Shown here piece after piece: positions 1 to 7,700 of a DNA stretch of 9,348 nt (the first letter of the stretch is position 1; the number at the start of each line of letters is the position of its first letter). Both the position numbers and the translations under genes were made by a program. The notes beneath the pieces were generated by a model. It was not told the origin of the DNA and made no database searches. It worked only from the letters and a program-made list of their open reading frames with translations. The DNA is from Micromonosporaceae bacterium (lineage in GTDB: Bacteria > Actinomycetota > Actinomycetes > Mycobacteriales > Micromonosporaceae): assembly GCA_019690055.1 (NCBI GenBank), contig JADGGF010000147.1, forward strand, positions 1-9,348, read 5' to 3'.

Positions 1-79
1 GGTACCGGCGCGGCTGTCCGGGTACCGGCGCGGCTGTCCGGGTACCGGCGCGGCTGTCCGGTACCGGTGCGGCTGTCCA
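1..79. repeat. 20-bp tandem repeat array (edge of window)
   Basis: Three exact consecutive copies of GGTACCGGCGCGGCTGTCCG occupy 1-20, 21-40 and 41-60. A fourth copy at 60-79 is shifted by one base and carries a C-to-T change at 68 and a G-to-A change at 79. The window opens on a unit boundary, so the array probably continues to the left. Each unit holds the palindrome GGTACC, and adjacent units could pair as a 6-bp stem around a 14-base loop. The array ends 3 bp beyond the stop codon of the minus-strand GPP34-family gene, so it would lie in that gene's 3' untranslated region. Function is unknown. Confidence 0.95.
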
Positions 80-82
80 GGG

Positions 83-718
83 TCAGCGAGCCCGCATGGC
101 CAGGGCGGCCACCGCCGACTCGATGCCGGCGATGAGCACGCGCACCTGGGGGTGGCACGTCTGAGCCATCCGGACCAGCGACTGACGGACTTCGCGGGCG
201 CTCGCCCCGCCGAAGACGAACTCCAGATTCCCGGCCAGGATCAACGCGGCCAGGGCGGCCGTGTGCTCATCCAGCAGTTCCGGATGGTCCAGCATGTACC
301 GGAGGCGGGCGATCGGGGCGGCGGCCGAGACCCGGTCCCGGAACGGGTACCGGATGCTGGTCTTGAGCAGCCCGCGAGCCTCGACCCGTTCCACCAGATT
401 CAGCCGAATCAGCCGATTCGCGACCATCGGTCGGATGTCGCTGCGCAGGTGCTCGACCCAGGCGCGTACCGGGTAACGGTCCGCCTGCTTGTTGATCTCA
501 AGCAGCGCGGAATCGCACACCGCGTCGCCGGTGGGCGCGTCACCATACGGGTGAACGACCGTGTCCTCGGACAGCGCGATCAGGCCCGCGAAGAGCAGCT
601 CACCCAGCACGGCACCCGCCAGCACCGTGTCGAGCCCGTCATCGCTGATGTGGGCCTTCCCGCTGTTCTCGTCGTGGCCGATGAGGAACACCTCGTCAGC
701 CAGGGGCAATGGGTTCAT
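83..718 (-). CDS. GPP34 (GOLPH3-like) family protein
   Basis: A 211-residue protein with the layout of the bacterial GPP34 family, related to eukaryotic Golgi phosphoprotein 3. The N-terminus (about residues 3-17) gives the typical L-x-L-A-x-E-hydrophobic segment followed by an acidic D/E-x-x-x-G-K turn. An aliphatic helix, GAVLGELLFAGLIAL, follows at about 35-50. An alternating helical domain with many L, R and A residues runs to the C-terminus. Eukaryotic members bind PI4P at Golgi membranes; the role of actinobacterial members is not established, and a membrane-peripheral role is only inference. The ATG at 718 is preferred over the adjacent in-frame TTG at 721 because GAGGA lies 6 nt upstream of the ATG. 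The gene is transcribed alone, leftward. There is no signal peptide and no obvious membrane-spanning segment. Confidence 0.88.
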   Translation of the reverse strand: MNPLPLADEVFLIGHDENSGKAHISDDGLDTVLAGAVLGELLFAGLIALSEDTVVHPYGDAPTGDAVCDSALLEINKQADRYPVRAWVEHLRSDIRPMVANRLIRLNLVERVEARGLLKTSIRYPFRDRVSAAAPIARLRYMLDHPELLDEHTAALAALILAGNLEFVFGGASAREVRQSLVRMAQTCHPQVRVLIAGIESAVAALAMRAR

Positions 719-759
719 CAACGTTCCTCGTGCAGTCGAAGCTCGTCAGCCCCCGAGCA

Positions 760-803
760 CCACCGGCGGTGGCGATTGATCACGTTGTGGTGGCGCCAGA
801 TTA
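760..803 (-). promoter_or_regulatory. possible promoter and leader hairpin of the GPP34-family gene
   Basis: On the minus strand a -10-like TAATCT sits at 803-798, but no good -35 element is visible at the usual distance. About 26 nt downstream, 772-760 forms a 5-bp perfect hairpin (CCACC, loop GCC, GGTGG). If TAATCT is used, the transcript would carry a leader of roughly 70 nt. The evidence is motif similarity only. Confidence 0.25.
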
Positions 804-883
804 CTCGGCGTACGCTAGTCGACCGGCGCCAGCGCCACAGTCCCGGGTCCGACAGGTGGACCGACCGGCCCAGTTCGGCTCGA

Positions 884-936
884 CGAGCCAGTCAGCCGGC
901 GCGAGCCATCCGGCCGAGCGAGCCGTCAGCCGTCCG
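884..936. repeat. degenerate 17-18-bp repeat, CGAGCC-led
   Basis: CGAGCC(A/G) recurs at 884, 902 and 919, spaced 18 and 17 bp. Each copy is followed by a variable GTCAGCCG or ATCCGGCCG-like tail. There are only about three units and they are imperfect, so this may be ordinary low-complexity GC-rich sequence. It does not share its unit with the array at 1104. Confidence 0.35.
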
Positions 937-1103
937 ACCGACCGCGACCGGGGCGGCGGTGGTCGGGGCCCGGCTGGCGGGTGACCGCCCCGGCCTCACG
1001 TCGCCATTGGCCGACGCCGCCGGCCCCGACCGGACTGGCGCCAGGCCGGGCCGTCGACCCCCACCAGACGCGGCCGTCGGTGCCGGTGCGCCGCGCGACG
1101 GCC

Positions 1104-1231
1104 CTGATCCGTGCGGCCCTGCTGATCCGTTCGGCGCCGCTGATCGGTGCGGCGGCTGATCCGTTGCGGCGCCGCTGATTCGTTGCAACGCCGCTGATCC
1201 GTTACGGCGCCGCTGATCCGTTGCGGCGACG
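1104..1231. repeat. 16-19-bp tandem repeat array, seven units
   Basis: CTGAT(C/T)(C/G)GT starts at 1104, 1122, 1140, 1156, 1175, 1194 and 1213, giving spacings of 18, 18, 16, 19, 19 and 19 bp. The best consensus is CTGATCCGTTGCGGCGCCG. The right-hand units are closest to it, and the left-hand units are shorter and more diverged. A decayed eighth start is visible at 1232. GGCGCC at unit junctions is palindromic. The units are not multiples of three throughout, and no credible gene spans them. The role is unknown. Confidence 0.85.
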
Positions 1232-1594
1232 CTCTCATCGCCGGCGCGTACTCGCCCGCCGGACGCGACCGGCCGTCGGCATCGTTATCCACGACGGCGA
1301 CGAGCCCACGGCGGCGTGGCCCGCGGACGTACGGACCTCCACACCAGACGGTCGGCGTCCACTGTGGATGCTGCGGCAACCCGACACACCGCGACGGTGG
1401 CGGAACGGTTTCCCGCGGTCGTACGGATGGGTTATCGTCAAGTGCGATCAGCGGCGTGAAGTTTCGCCGCAGGGCCCGAGCGCCGCGCGCCAGCCCTCAC
1501 CCGCCATGAGCCGTCGGACGTCTGGCTGGTGTCGCGCCCGGGTCAGCCCAAGACCTAACCAACCACCCCGGCTTTCCTGTCGCATTTTGAAGGC

Positions 1595-1610
1595 CGCGCG
1601 GGACCGCGCG
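1595..1610 (+). other. CG-only hairpin in the leader of the small cysteine-rich gene
   Basis: CGCGCG at 1595-1600 pairs with CGCGCG at 1605-1610 around the loop GGAC. It lies about 14 nt before the ribosome binding site of the 1639 gene. No T-tract follows, so it is not a terminator. It could be a leader structure or simply a product of GC-rich composition. Confidence 0.3.
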
Positions 1611-1638
1611 AGAACGACACGGGCGGAGGCATTCAATC

Positions 1639-2028
1639 ATGAAAGTGCTTGTGGCAACCCACGAGACCCAGGGGCAGCGGAGCAACGACTTCTGCTACTG
1701 CATCGAGGGCGAGCTGGTGACCGTCGGTCTGGTGTGCGCGGCTGACGAGAGCGACCCCGACGGCGGCTGCGGCTGCGGACGCGCCTTTGCCGGCCTGAAC
1801 TCGCACAAGGCGACCACGACCGCGAAGGTGAAGGAAGTCGAACTGTCCGAAGAGGACTACATCGAGGCGCTGCGGTCCAGCCTCGAGCAGCAGGGCTGGC
1901 CGACCGAGGACGTGGCGGAGCTGGCCGCGTGGCTCACCGAGCTGGTCGACTCCTGGCCGACCGGTGCGATCGTGGAGCGGCGGCTCGACGACATCGTCAT
2001 CCGCGAGCCGTCCCCCTCGACCCGCTGA
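1639..2028 (+). CDS. small conserved actinobacterial protein with CxC motifs (unknown function)
   Basis: A 129-residue acidic protein. The start is well supported: GGAGG at 1625-1629 lies 9 nt before the ATG. The N-terminal half carries five cysteines as C19-x-C21, C33 and C44-x-C46, embedded in a DPDGGCGCGR segment (39-48) next to a GLxSHKATTT-like stretch. The C-terminal half (about 70-115) is predicted helical and acidic. I recognise the pattern as a conserved hypothetical family of actinomycetes but know of no assigned function. Metal binding by the cysteines is a reasonable inference, not shown. There is no signal peptide or membrane segment, so the protein is likely cytoplasmic. It is a single-gene unit ended by a strong hairpin terminator, and it converges on plsC. 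Confidence 0.88.
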   Translation: MKVLVATHETQGQRSNDFCYCIEGELVTVGLVCAADESDPDGGCGCGRAFAGLNSHKATTTAKVKEVELSEEDYIEALRSSLEQQGWPTEDVAELAAWLTELVDSWPTGAIVERRLDDIVIREPSPSTR

Positions 2029-2039
2029 GCATCACATCG

Positions 2040-2084
2040 GTGACCGTACGGCCCGCCCGCCGGGTCGTACGGTCACTGCTTTTT
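2040..2084 (+). terminator. intrinsic terminator of the 1639 gene, overlapping the plsC 3' end
   Basis: GTGACCGTACG at 2040-2050 pairs perfectly with CGTACGGTCAC at 2066-2076. The stem extends inward by a G-U and three G-C pairs and closes a 7-base loop. A run of five T follows at 2080-2084. It begins 11 nt after the stop codon of the upstream gene. The opposite orientation lacks a T-tract, so it works best rightward. The right arm contains the plsC stop codon (2073-2075), and the T-tract encodes the two lysines near the plsC C-terminus. Confidence 0.88.
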
Positions 2085-2738
2085 GGGCGGCGCGTACCGG
2101 CCGACGTACTCCTGGCCCGTCAGCTTCTGAATCCGGGACATGACCTCGTCGGTGATCGCCCGCAGGCTCGAGCTGTCCATGGTCCGTCCGGTGACGTCCA
2201 CCGGCTCGCCGAACTTGATCGTCACCTTGGGCCCCAGCCGCGGGATCACCGTGCCGATCGGCTGCACAGCGTCCGTCCCAATGCACCCGACCGGGATGAT
2301 CGGTACGTCGGCCAGCAGCGCCAGGCGGGCGATGCCGGTCCGGCCGCGGTAGAGCCGGCCGTCGGGGGAGCGGGTGCCCTCGGGGAAGACGCCGACGAGA
2401 TCACCGGCGCGCAGGGCGGGAATCGCCGCGTCGAAGGCGGTCAACGCGGCCCGACCACCCTCCCGGCGCACCTCGATGGCGCCGAGCGAGTTCATCAGGG
2501 CCCGGTAGAACCAGCCCTTGAGCCCGGGCGTGTTGAAGTACTCGTCCTTGGCCCAGAAGGCGATGTGCCGGGGCACGACCGCGCCCATCATCCACTCGTC
2601 CGCCACGGACAGGTGGTTACTCGCGAGCACGGCACCGCCGGTGCGCGGTACGTTCTCGAGCCCCTCCACCCGCGGCCGGAACGCCAGCCGGATGGCGGGC
2701 CCCGCAGTGTACATACCGATGGTGTACAGCCACGGCAC
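2073..2738 (-). CDS. plsC: lysophospholipid acyltransferase, PlsC/AGPAT family
   Basis: A 221-residue protein expected to acylate 1-acyl-glycerol-3-phosphate (or a related lysolipid) to phosphatidic acid on the inner face of the membrane. Residue numbers here count from the longer GTG at 2753. The catalytic H-x4-D motif is NHLSVAD (46-52), the substrate-phosphate motif is FPEGTRS (123-129), and the PIIPVG-like strand is near 150-155. The length suits a small actinobacterial PlsC. I choose the GTG at 2738 over the one at 2753 because GGAGGGG (2751-2745) lies 6 nt before it, and a promoter just upstream would leave a leader of only about 11 nt for the longer form. The exact lipid substrate is not decidable, since actinomycetes carry several paralogues. 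The gene is convergent with the 1639 gene and divergent from nhaA. Confidence 0.92.
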   Translation of the reverse strand: MPWLYTIGMYTAGPAIRLAFRPRVEGLENVPRTGGAVLASNHLSVADEWMMGAVVPRHIAFWAKDEYFNTPGLKGWFYRALMNSLGAIEVRREGGRAALTAFDAAIPALRAGDLVGVFPEGTRSPDGRLYRGRTGIARLALLADVPIIPVGCIGTDAVQPIGTVIPRLGPKVTIKFGEPVDVTGRTMDSSSLRAITDEVMSRIQKLTGQEYVGRYAPPKKQ

Positions 2739-2770
2739 GGCGAACCCCTCCACTGCCAGAAACGACCCTC

Positions 2771-2798
2771 ACTCTAGCGATCACTGTCGCGCCGTCCA
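2771..2798 (-). promoter_or_regulatory. probable plsC promoter
   Basis: On the minus strand TGGACG (2798-2793), a 16-nt spacer and TAGAGT (2776-2771) match the housekeeping actinobacterial TTGACN / TANNNT pattern. Transcription would start near 2764, giving a leader of about 26 nt that contains the GGAGGGG ribosome binding site for the GTG at 2738. It shares the 85-bp gap with the start of the divergent nhaA gene, whose own promoter I could not identify. Confidence 0.55.
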
Positions 2799-2823
2799 GG
2801 GCCCGGCCACAAGAATGAGGGGC

Positions 2824-4716
2824 ATGCGACCCAGGGCCTGGCAGAGGACCGAGTGGCACGAGCGCGCGTCGCCGGTGCGCCGGTTCCTGGAGACCCAGAC
2901 CGCGGGGGCCGCCGCCCTGGCCGGCGCCGCGATCGTGGCGCTCGTCTGGGCCAACCTCGACCACACCAGCTACGAGGCGGTCTTCGCCACCCCGCTGTCG
3001 ATCCAGTTCGGCGACGCGGGCACGGCCCTCAGCCTGCACGAGTGGATCAACAGCGGGCTGATGACGTTCTTCTTCTTCGTCGTCGGCCTGGAGGCGCGGC
3101 GCGAGTTCGACCTGGGCGAGTTCCGCCAGAGGCGCCTCATCGTGGTCCCGCTGGTCGCCGGCGCGGGGGCCATGCTGGTGCCGGTGCTGATCTTCAGCCT
3201 GATCAACCTGGGTGAGGAGTCAAGCCGGGCCTGGGGCACCGCGTTGTCCACCGACACCGCGCTCGCGCTGGGGGTGCTGGCCCTGGTCGGGCGCCGGCTG
3301 CCGACCCCGGTGCGCATCTTCGTACTCACCATGTCCGTGGTCGACGACTTCGTGGCGCTGTTCGTCATCGCGGTCTTCTACAGCCACGCCGTGCAGGTCA
3401 AGGCGCTGCTGGTGGCGCTGGCGATCTTCCTGGTGATCCTGGGCGTGCGGGCGCTCAAGGTGCACGTCGGCCTGGTCTACTTCCTCCTCGCAGTCGCGTG
3501 CTGGTTCGCCCTGCTGGAGTCGGGCATCGACCCGATCGTGCTCGGTCTGGCCATGGGCATGATCACGTATGCCTACCCGGCCCCGCGCGAGCGGCTCGAG
3601 CGGGCCAGCGACCTGTTCCGCCGGTTCCGGGAGCAGCCCACGCCCCAGCTCGCCCGCTCCGTCCGGCTCGGCGTGGCGGCCTCGGTATCCCCCAACGACC
3701 GGCTCCAGCTGCTGTACCACCCGTGGGTGAGCTACGTGATCGTGCCGCTGTTCGCGTTGGCCAACGCGGGCGTGGTGCTGACCGGCGAGGCCCTGGTCCG
3801 CGTGGTCACCTCACCGATCGGGCTGGGCATCCTGCTCGGTCTGGTGCTCGGCAAGCCCCTGGGCACGCTGGGCCTCACCTGGGTCCTGGCCGTGGCGGCG
3901 CGGGGCCGGGTGACGCCACCGGTCGGCTGGGCCTCGGTGCTCGGCTCCGGCACGGTCTCGATCGCCGCCTTCACGGTGTCGCTACTCATCGCCCGGATCG
4001 CGCTGCAGGGCGAGGACCTCGAGGTCGCCACCATCGCGATCCTCGCCTCGATCCCGCTGGCCGCGCTGTTGACCTGGATCGTCTTCCTCGTGACCAACCG
4101 CCTGCCGAAACAGCTCCGGCGCCGGGCCCTCTACGGCAACCCGAACCTCATCACCGACCTGGCGGTGCCGGTCGACCCCGAGCGCGACCACATCCGCGGG
4201 CCCATGGACGCGCCGGTCACCGTCGTGGAGTACGGCGACTTCGAGTGCCCGCACTGCGGCCAGGCCGAGCCGGTGATCCGGGAGCTGCTCGCCGACTACG
4301 GCGACGTCCGGTACGTGTGGCGGCACCTGCCGCTGACCGACGTGCACCCGCACGCGCAACTCGCCGCCGAGGCCGCCGAGGCGGCGGCCGCCCAGGGCGC
4401 CTTCTGGGCGATGCACGACCGGCTCTTCCAGCACCAGGACGCGTTGACGATGGCCGATCTCGTGCGGTACGCCGACCAGCTGGGCCTGGACGTCGAGGCG
4501 TTCGAGCGTGACCTGCGCGAGCGGACCCACGCCGACCGCGTCGCGGCCGACCTCGAGTCGGCCGACCTGAGCTCGGTCTCGGGCACGCCCACGTTCTTCA
4601 TCAACGGCCGCCGGCACCACGGCGCCTACGACATCACCGCGCTCAAGTCGGCGGTCCGCCTCGCCCGCGCCCTGGCCCGGGAACCGTCCCCGTCGGGCGC
4701 CCAGAACGATCGCTGA
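2824..4716 (+). CDS. nhaA: Na+/H+ antiporter NhaA fused to a DsbA-like thioredoxin domain
   Basis: A 630-residue fusion. Residues about 17-430 are a complete NhaA antiporter, which exchanges cytoplasmic Na+ for external H+. Conserved marks are HEWINSGLMTFFFFVVGLEARREF-like TM2, D144 in STDTALALG, the D174-D175 pair in VVDDFVALF (same 30-residue spacing as E. coli D133 and D163/D164), HPWVSYVIVPLFALANAG, and K344 in GKPLG (E. coli K300). A longer loop after TM5-7 accounts for the shifted numbering. Residues about 450-620 form a DsbA-type thioredoxin fold with CPHC (475-478) and the cis-proline loop GTPTFF (P589). This architecture is known in actinobacteria, but the redox partner is unknown. 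ATG 2824 and in-frame ATG 2815 are both possible starts: GAGGGG is close to the first, and the second has no clear site. The upstream frame runs antisense to plsC and is not coding. Confidence 0.94.
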   Translation: MRPRAWQRTEWHERASPVRRFLETQTAGAAALAGAAIVALVWANLDHTSYEAVFATPLSIQFGDAGTALSLHEWINSGLMTFFFFVVGLEARREFDLGEFRQRRLIVVPLVAGAGAMLVPVLIFSLINLGEESSRAWGTALSTDTALALGVLALVGRRLPTPVRIFVLTMSVVDDFVALFVIAVFYSHAVQVKALLVALAIFLVILGVRALKVHVGLVYFLLAVACWFALLESGIDPIVLGLAMGMITYAYPAPRERLERASDLFRRFREQPTPQLARSVRLGVAASVSPNDRLQLLYHPWVSYVIVPLFALANAGVVLTGEALVRVVTSPIGLGILLGLVLGKPLGTLGLTWVLAVAARGRVTPPVGWASVLGSGTVSIAAFTVSLLIARIALQGEDLEVATIAILASIPLAALLTWIVFLVTNRLPKQLRRRALYGNPNLITDLAVPVDPERDHIRGPMDAPVTVVEYGDFECPHCGQAEPVIRELLADYGDVRYVWRHLPLTDVHPHAQLAAEAAEAAAAQGAFWAMHDRLFQHQDALTMADLVRYADQLGLDVEAFERDLRERTHADRVAADLESADLSSVSGTPTFFINGRRHHGAYDITALKSAVRLARALAREPSPSGAQNDR

Positions 4717-4718
4717 GC

Positions 4719-4758
4719 GTGGCCGCCCGCCGCCCCGCTCGGGCGGACGAACGGCCAC
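4719..4758. terminator. hairpin between convergent nhaA and ileS, possibly a bidirectional terminator
   Basis: GTGGCCG (4719-4725) pairs with CGGCCAC (4752-4758). Inside, CCGCCC (4730-4735) pairs with GGGCGG (4741-4746) around a 5-base loop. It begins 2 nt after the nhaA stop and ends 9 nt before the ileS stop. Neither side has a strong T-tract, so this is the hairpin-only type often seen between convergent actinomycete genes. Confidence 0.55.
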
Positions 4759-4767
4759 ACCCCTCGT

Positions 4768-7700
4768 TCAGACACGAGCCACACGAACGCGGATGGTCTC
4801 GCCCTCGCCGGCCTCACCCGCGAACGCGTCGGCCCCGGCGTCTCCGTACGAGACCGACGTGGCCAGCGTCTCGGAGGCCACGAACTCCTGGTGGGCCCTC
4901 ACGGCGGCGACGACCTCCGCGGAGGCATCGATGGCCAGCGTGATCCGGTCGGACACGTCCAGCGCGGCCTCGCGGCGGGCCTGCTGCACGACCCGGATCA
5001 CGTCGCGGGCCAGGCCCTCGGCGGCGAGCTCCGGCGTGACCTCGGTGTCGAGGATGACCACACCCCCCGCCTCGAGCGGGGCGGCCGCGGCGGTGCCCTC
5101 GGCAGCCCGGGGGACGAGCCGCAGCTCGTACTCGCCCTCCTGCAGCGTCACCCCGGCCGCGACCGGCTGGCCGTCCACAAGGGACCACTCGCCCGCCTTG
5201 ACCGCCTTGATGACCTGCTGCACGGCGCTGCCGACCCGGGGCCCGAGCGCGCGGGGCACTACGGTCAGCACCTGCTCGCAGTGGGCCGCCACATCGTCGG
5301 TGAAGGCGACCTGCTTGACGTTGACCTCGTCGGCCACCAGGTCGGCCAGGGGCTCCAGATCGGCCGCGTTCGGCGTGGCCACGGTCAGCGTCCGCAGCGG
5401 CAGCCGCACCCGCAGGCCCTTGGTCTTACGCAGCGACAGCGCGGCCGAGCAGACGTCCCGCACACCGTCCATTCTGGACACCAGGCCCGGGTCGGCCGGG
5501 AAGACGCTCGCGTCCGGCCACTCGGTCAGGTGCACCGAGCGGCCGCCGGTCAGGCCGCGCCAGATCTCCTCGGCGGTCATCGGGGCGAGCGGCGCCAGCA
5601 CCCGGCACAGCGTCTCCAGCACCGTGTACAGGGTGTCGAACGCGTCCCGGTCGCCGGCCCAGAACCGGTCCCGCGACCGGCGCACGTACCAGTTCGTGAG
5701 CGCGTCCAGGTAGGACCGCACCGACTGGCAGGCCGCGCTGATGTCGTACGCGTCCAGCTGCGCGGTGACCGTGGCGACCAGCTCCCCGGTCTTGGCCAGC
5801 ACGTACCGGTCGAGCAGGTTCTGACTGTCCACCCGGGACGACGCCTCGTACGACTCCGCGTTGGCGTAGAGCGTGAAGAAGTACCAGACGTTCCACAGCG
5901 GCAGCAGCACCTGGCGGACGGCGTCCCGGATCGCCGCCTCGGTGACCGGCATGTCGCCGCCCCGGATCACCGGCGAGGACATGAGCATCCACCGCATCGC
6001 GTCCGAGCCGTACGTGTCGAACATCTCGTAGACGTCCGGGTAGTTGCGCAGGCTCTTGGACATCTTGCGGCCGTCGGAGCCCAGGAGGATGCCATGGCTC
6101 ACGCAGGTCCGGAAGGCCGGCCGGTCGAAGAGCGCGGTGGCCAGCACGTGCATGGTGTAGAACCAGCCGCGGGTCTGCCCGATGTACTCGACGATGAAGT
6201 CGCCCGGGTAGTGGTGCTCGAACCACTCCTGGTTCTCGAACGGGTAGTGCACCTGGGCGAACGGCATCGACCCGGACTCGAACCAGCAGTCCAGCACCTC
6301 CGGCACCCGCCGCATCATGGACTTGCCGGTCGGGTCGTCGGGGTTGGGCCGGACCAGCTCGTCGACCATCGGCCGGTGTAGATCCGTCACCTTCACCCCG
6401 AAGTCGCGCTCCAACTCCTCCAGTGAGCCGTAGACGTCGACCCGCGGGTAGGCGGGATCGTCAGACTTCCACACGGGGATGGGCGAGCCCCAGAACCGGT
6501 TGCGGCTGATCGACCAGTCACGGGCGTTGGCCAGCCACTTGCCGAAGGAGCCGTCCTTGACGTGCCCCGGCACCCAGGTGATCTGCTGGTTCAGCTCGAC
6601 CATGCGGTCCTTGAACTTGGTCACCGCGACGAACCAGGACGAGACCGCCTTGTAGACCAGTGGCGTGTCGCAGCGCCAGCAGTGCGGGTACGAGTGGGTG
6701 TACGTCTCCTGCCGCAGCACCACGCCCCGCTCCTTGAGCGCGCGGATGATGTGCTTGTTCGCCTCAAACACCTGCATGCCCTGATAGGGCGGCACGAGCG
6801 AGGTGAACTTCGTGTGGTCGTCCACCGTGACGATCGTGGGGATCCCGTTGGCGTTGCAGAGGGTCTGGTCCTCCTCACCGAAGGCCGGTGCACAGTGGAC
6901 CACCCCGGTACCCTCGTCGGTCGTGACGAAGTCGGCGCCCAGCACCCGGTACGCGTTGGGGCCGGCCTGCTCCACGAGGAAGTCGAAGAGCGGCTCGTAG
7001 CGGCGGCCGACCAGCTTCGATCCCTTGACCGTGCCGGTACGGGTCCACCCCTCGAGTTCCTTCTCGTAGTACGACAGCCGGTCCACGCCGACGTAGGCCT
7101 TCTCCCCGTCGCGCTCGAGCACGGCGTACTCGATGTCGGGGCCGACCGCCAGCGCCAGGTTCGACGGCAGGGTCCACGGCGTGGTGGTCCAGACCGCGAT
7201 CTTCTCCTTCGTCGGCTTGCCGGTCTTGGTGAGCAGGCGGAACCACACGGCCAGCGTCGGGTCCTGCCGGTCCCGGTAGACGTCGTCCATGCGGGTCTCG
7301 GTGTTGGACAGCGGGGTCTCGCACCGCCAGCAGTACGCGAGCACCCGGAAGCCCTCGTAGATCAGACCCTTGTCGTAGAGGGTCTTGAACGCCCACATGA
7401 CACTCTCCATGTAGGACAGATCGAGTGTCTTGTAGTCGTTGGCGAAGTCGACCCACCGGGCCTGACGGGTGACGTACCGCTCCCATTCGGCGGTGTAGCG
7501 CAGCACCGAGGTGCGGCAGGCGTCGTTGAACTTGGATACACCGAGATCGAGGATCTCCGCCTTGGTGGAGATGCCGAGCTGCTTCTCCGCCTCCACCTCG
7601 GCCGGCAGACCGTGGCAGTCCCAGCCGAACCGCCGCTCAACCCGCCGGCCGCGCATGGTCTGGTAGCGCGGCACGACGTCCTTGACATATCCGGTGAGCA

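Larger units (their letters stand above)
719..1638. other. gene-free, repeat-bearing intergenic region
   Basis: About 920 bp between the divergent GPP34-family gene and the small cysteine-rich gene. Open frames here lack a ribosome binding site, have no recognisable domain, and read as R/P/A-rich translations of GC-rich sequence, so I call none of them. The contents are a degenerate CGAGCC repeat near 884-936, a clearer 16-19-bp tandem array at 1104-1231, a perfect palindrome TCCAC-T-GTGGA at 1358-1368, a single DnaA-box-like TTATCCACG at 1285-1293, and a CG-only hairpin at 1595-1610. I see no tRNA or rRNA. A non-coding RNA cannot be excluded. Confidence 0.6.

Noticed and set aside
1104..1231. 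CRISPR array
   Set aside because: Units of 16-19 bp are directly adjacent with no unique spacers, and no cas genes are present.
1285..1370. Possible replication origin: TTATCCACG at 1285 and TGTGGATG at 1363 resemble DnaA boxes
   Set aside because: There are only two imperfect boxes 70 bp apart, no AT-rich unwinding tract, and no dnaA/dnaN neighbours. Chance matches are likely.
1409..1437. Promoter candidate TTTCCC-N17-TTATCG on the plus strand
   Set aside because: It is a weak match to either box and about 200 bp upstream of the nearest gene, so it is not listed as a feature.
152..1745. Several plus-strand open frames around the GPP34 gene and the repeat region (for example 152-1159 and 1221-1745)
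   Set aside because: They overlap a supported gene or the tandem repeats, read as R/P/A-rich sequence and lack ribosome binding sites.
2518..2823. N-terminal extension of nhaA by about 100 codons
   Set aside because: The extension is antisense to conserved plsC sequence and has no family similarity. NhaA homology begins just after the ATG at 2824.
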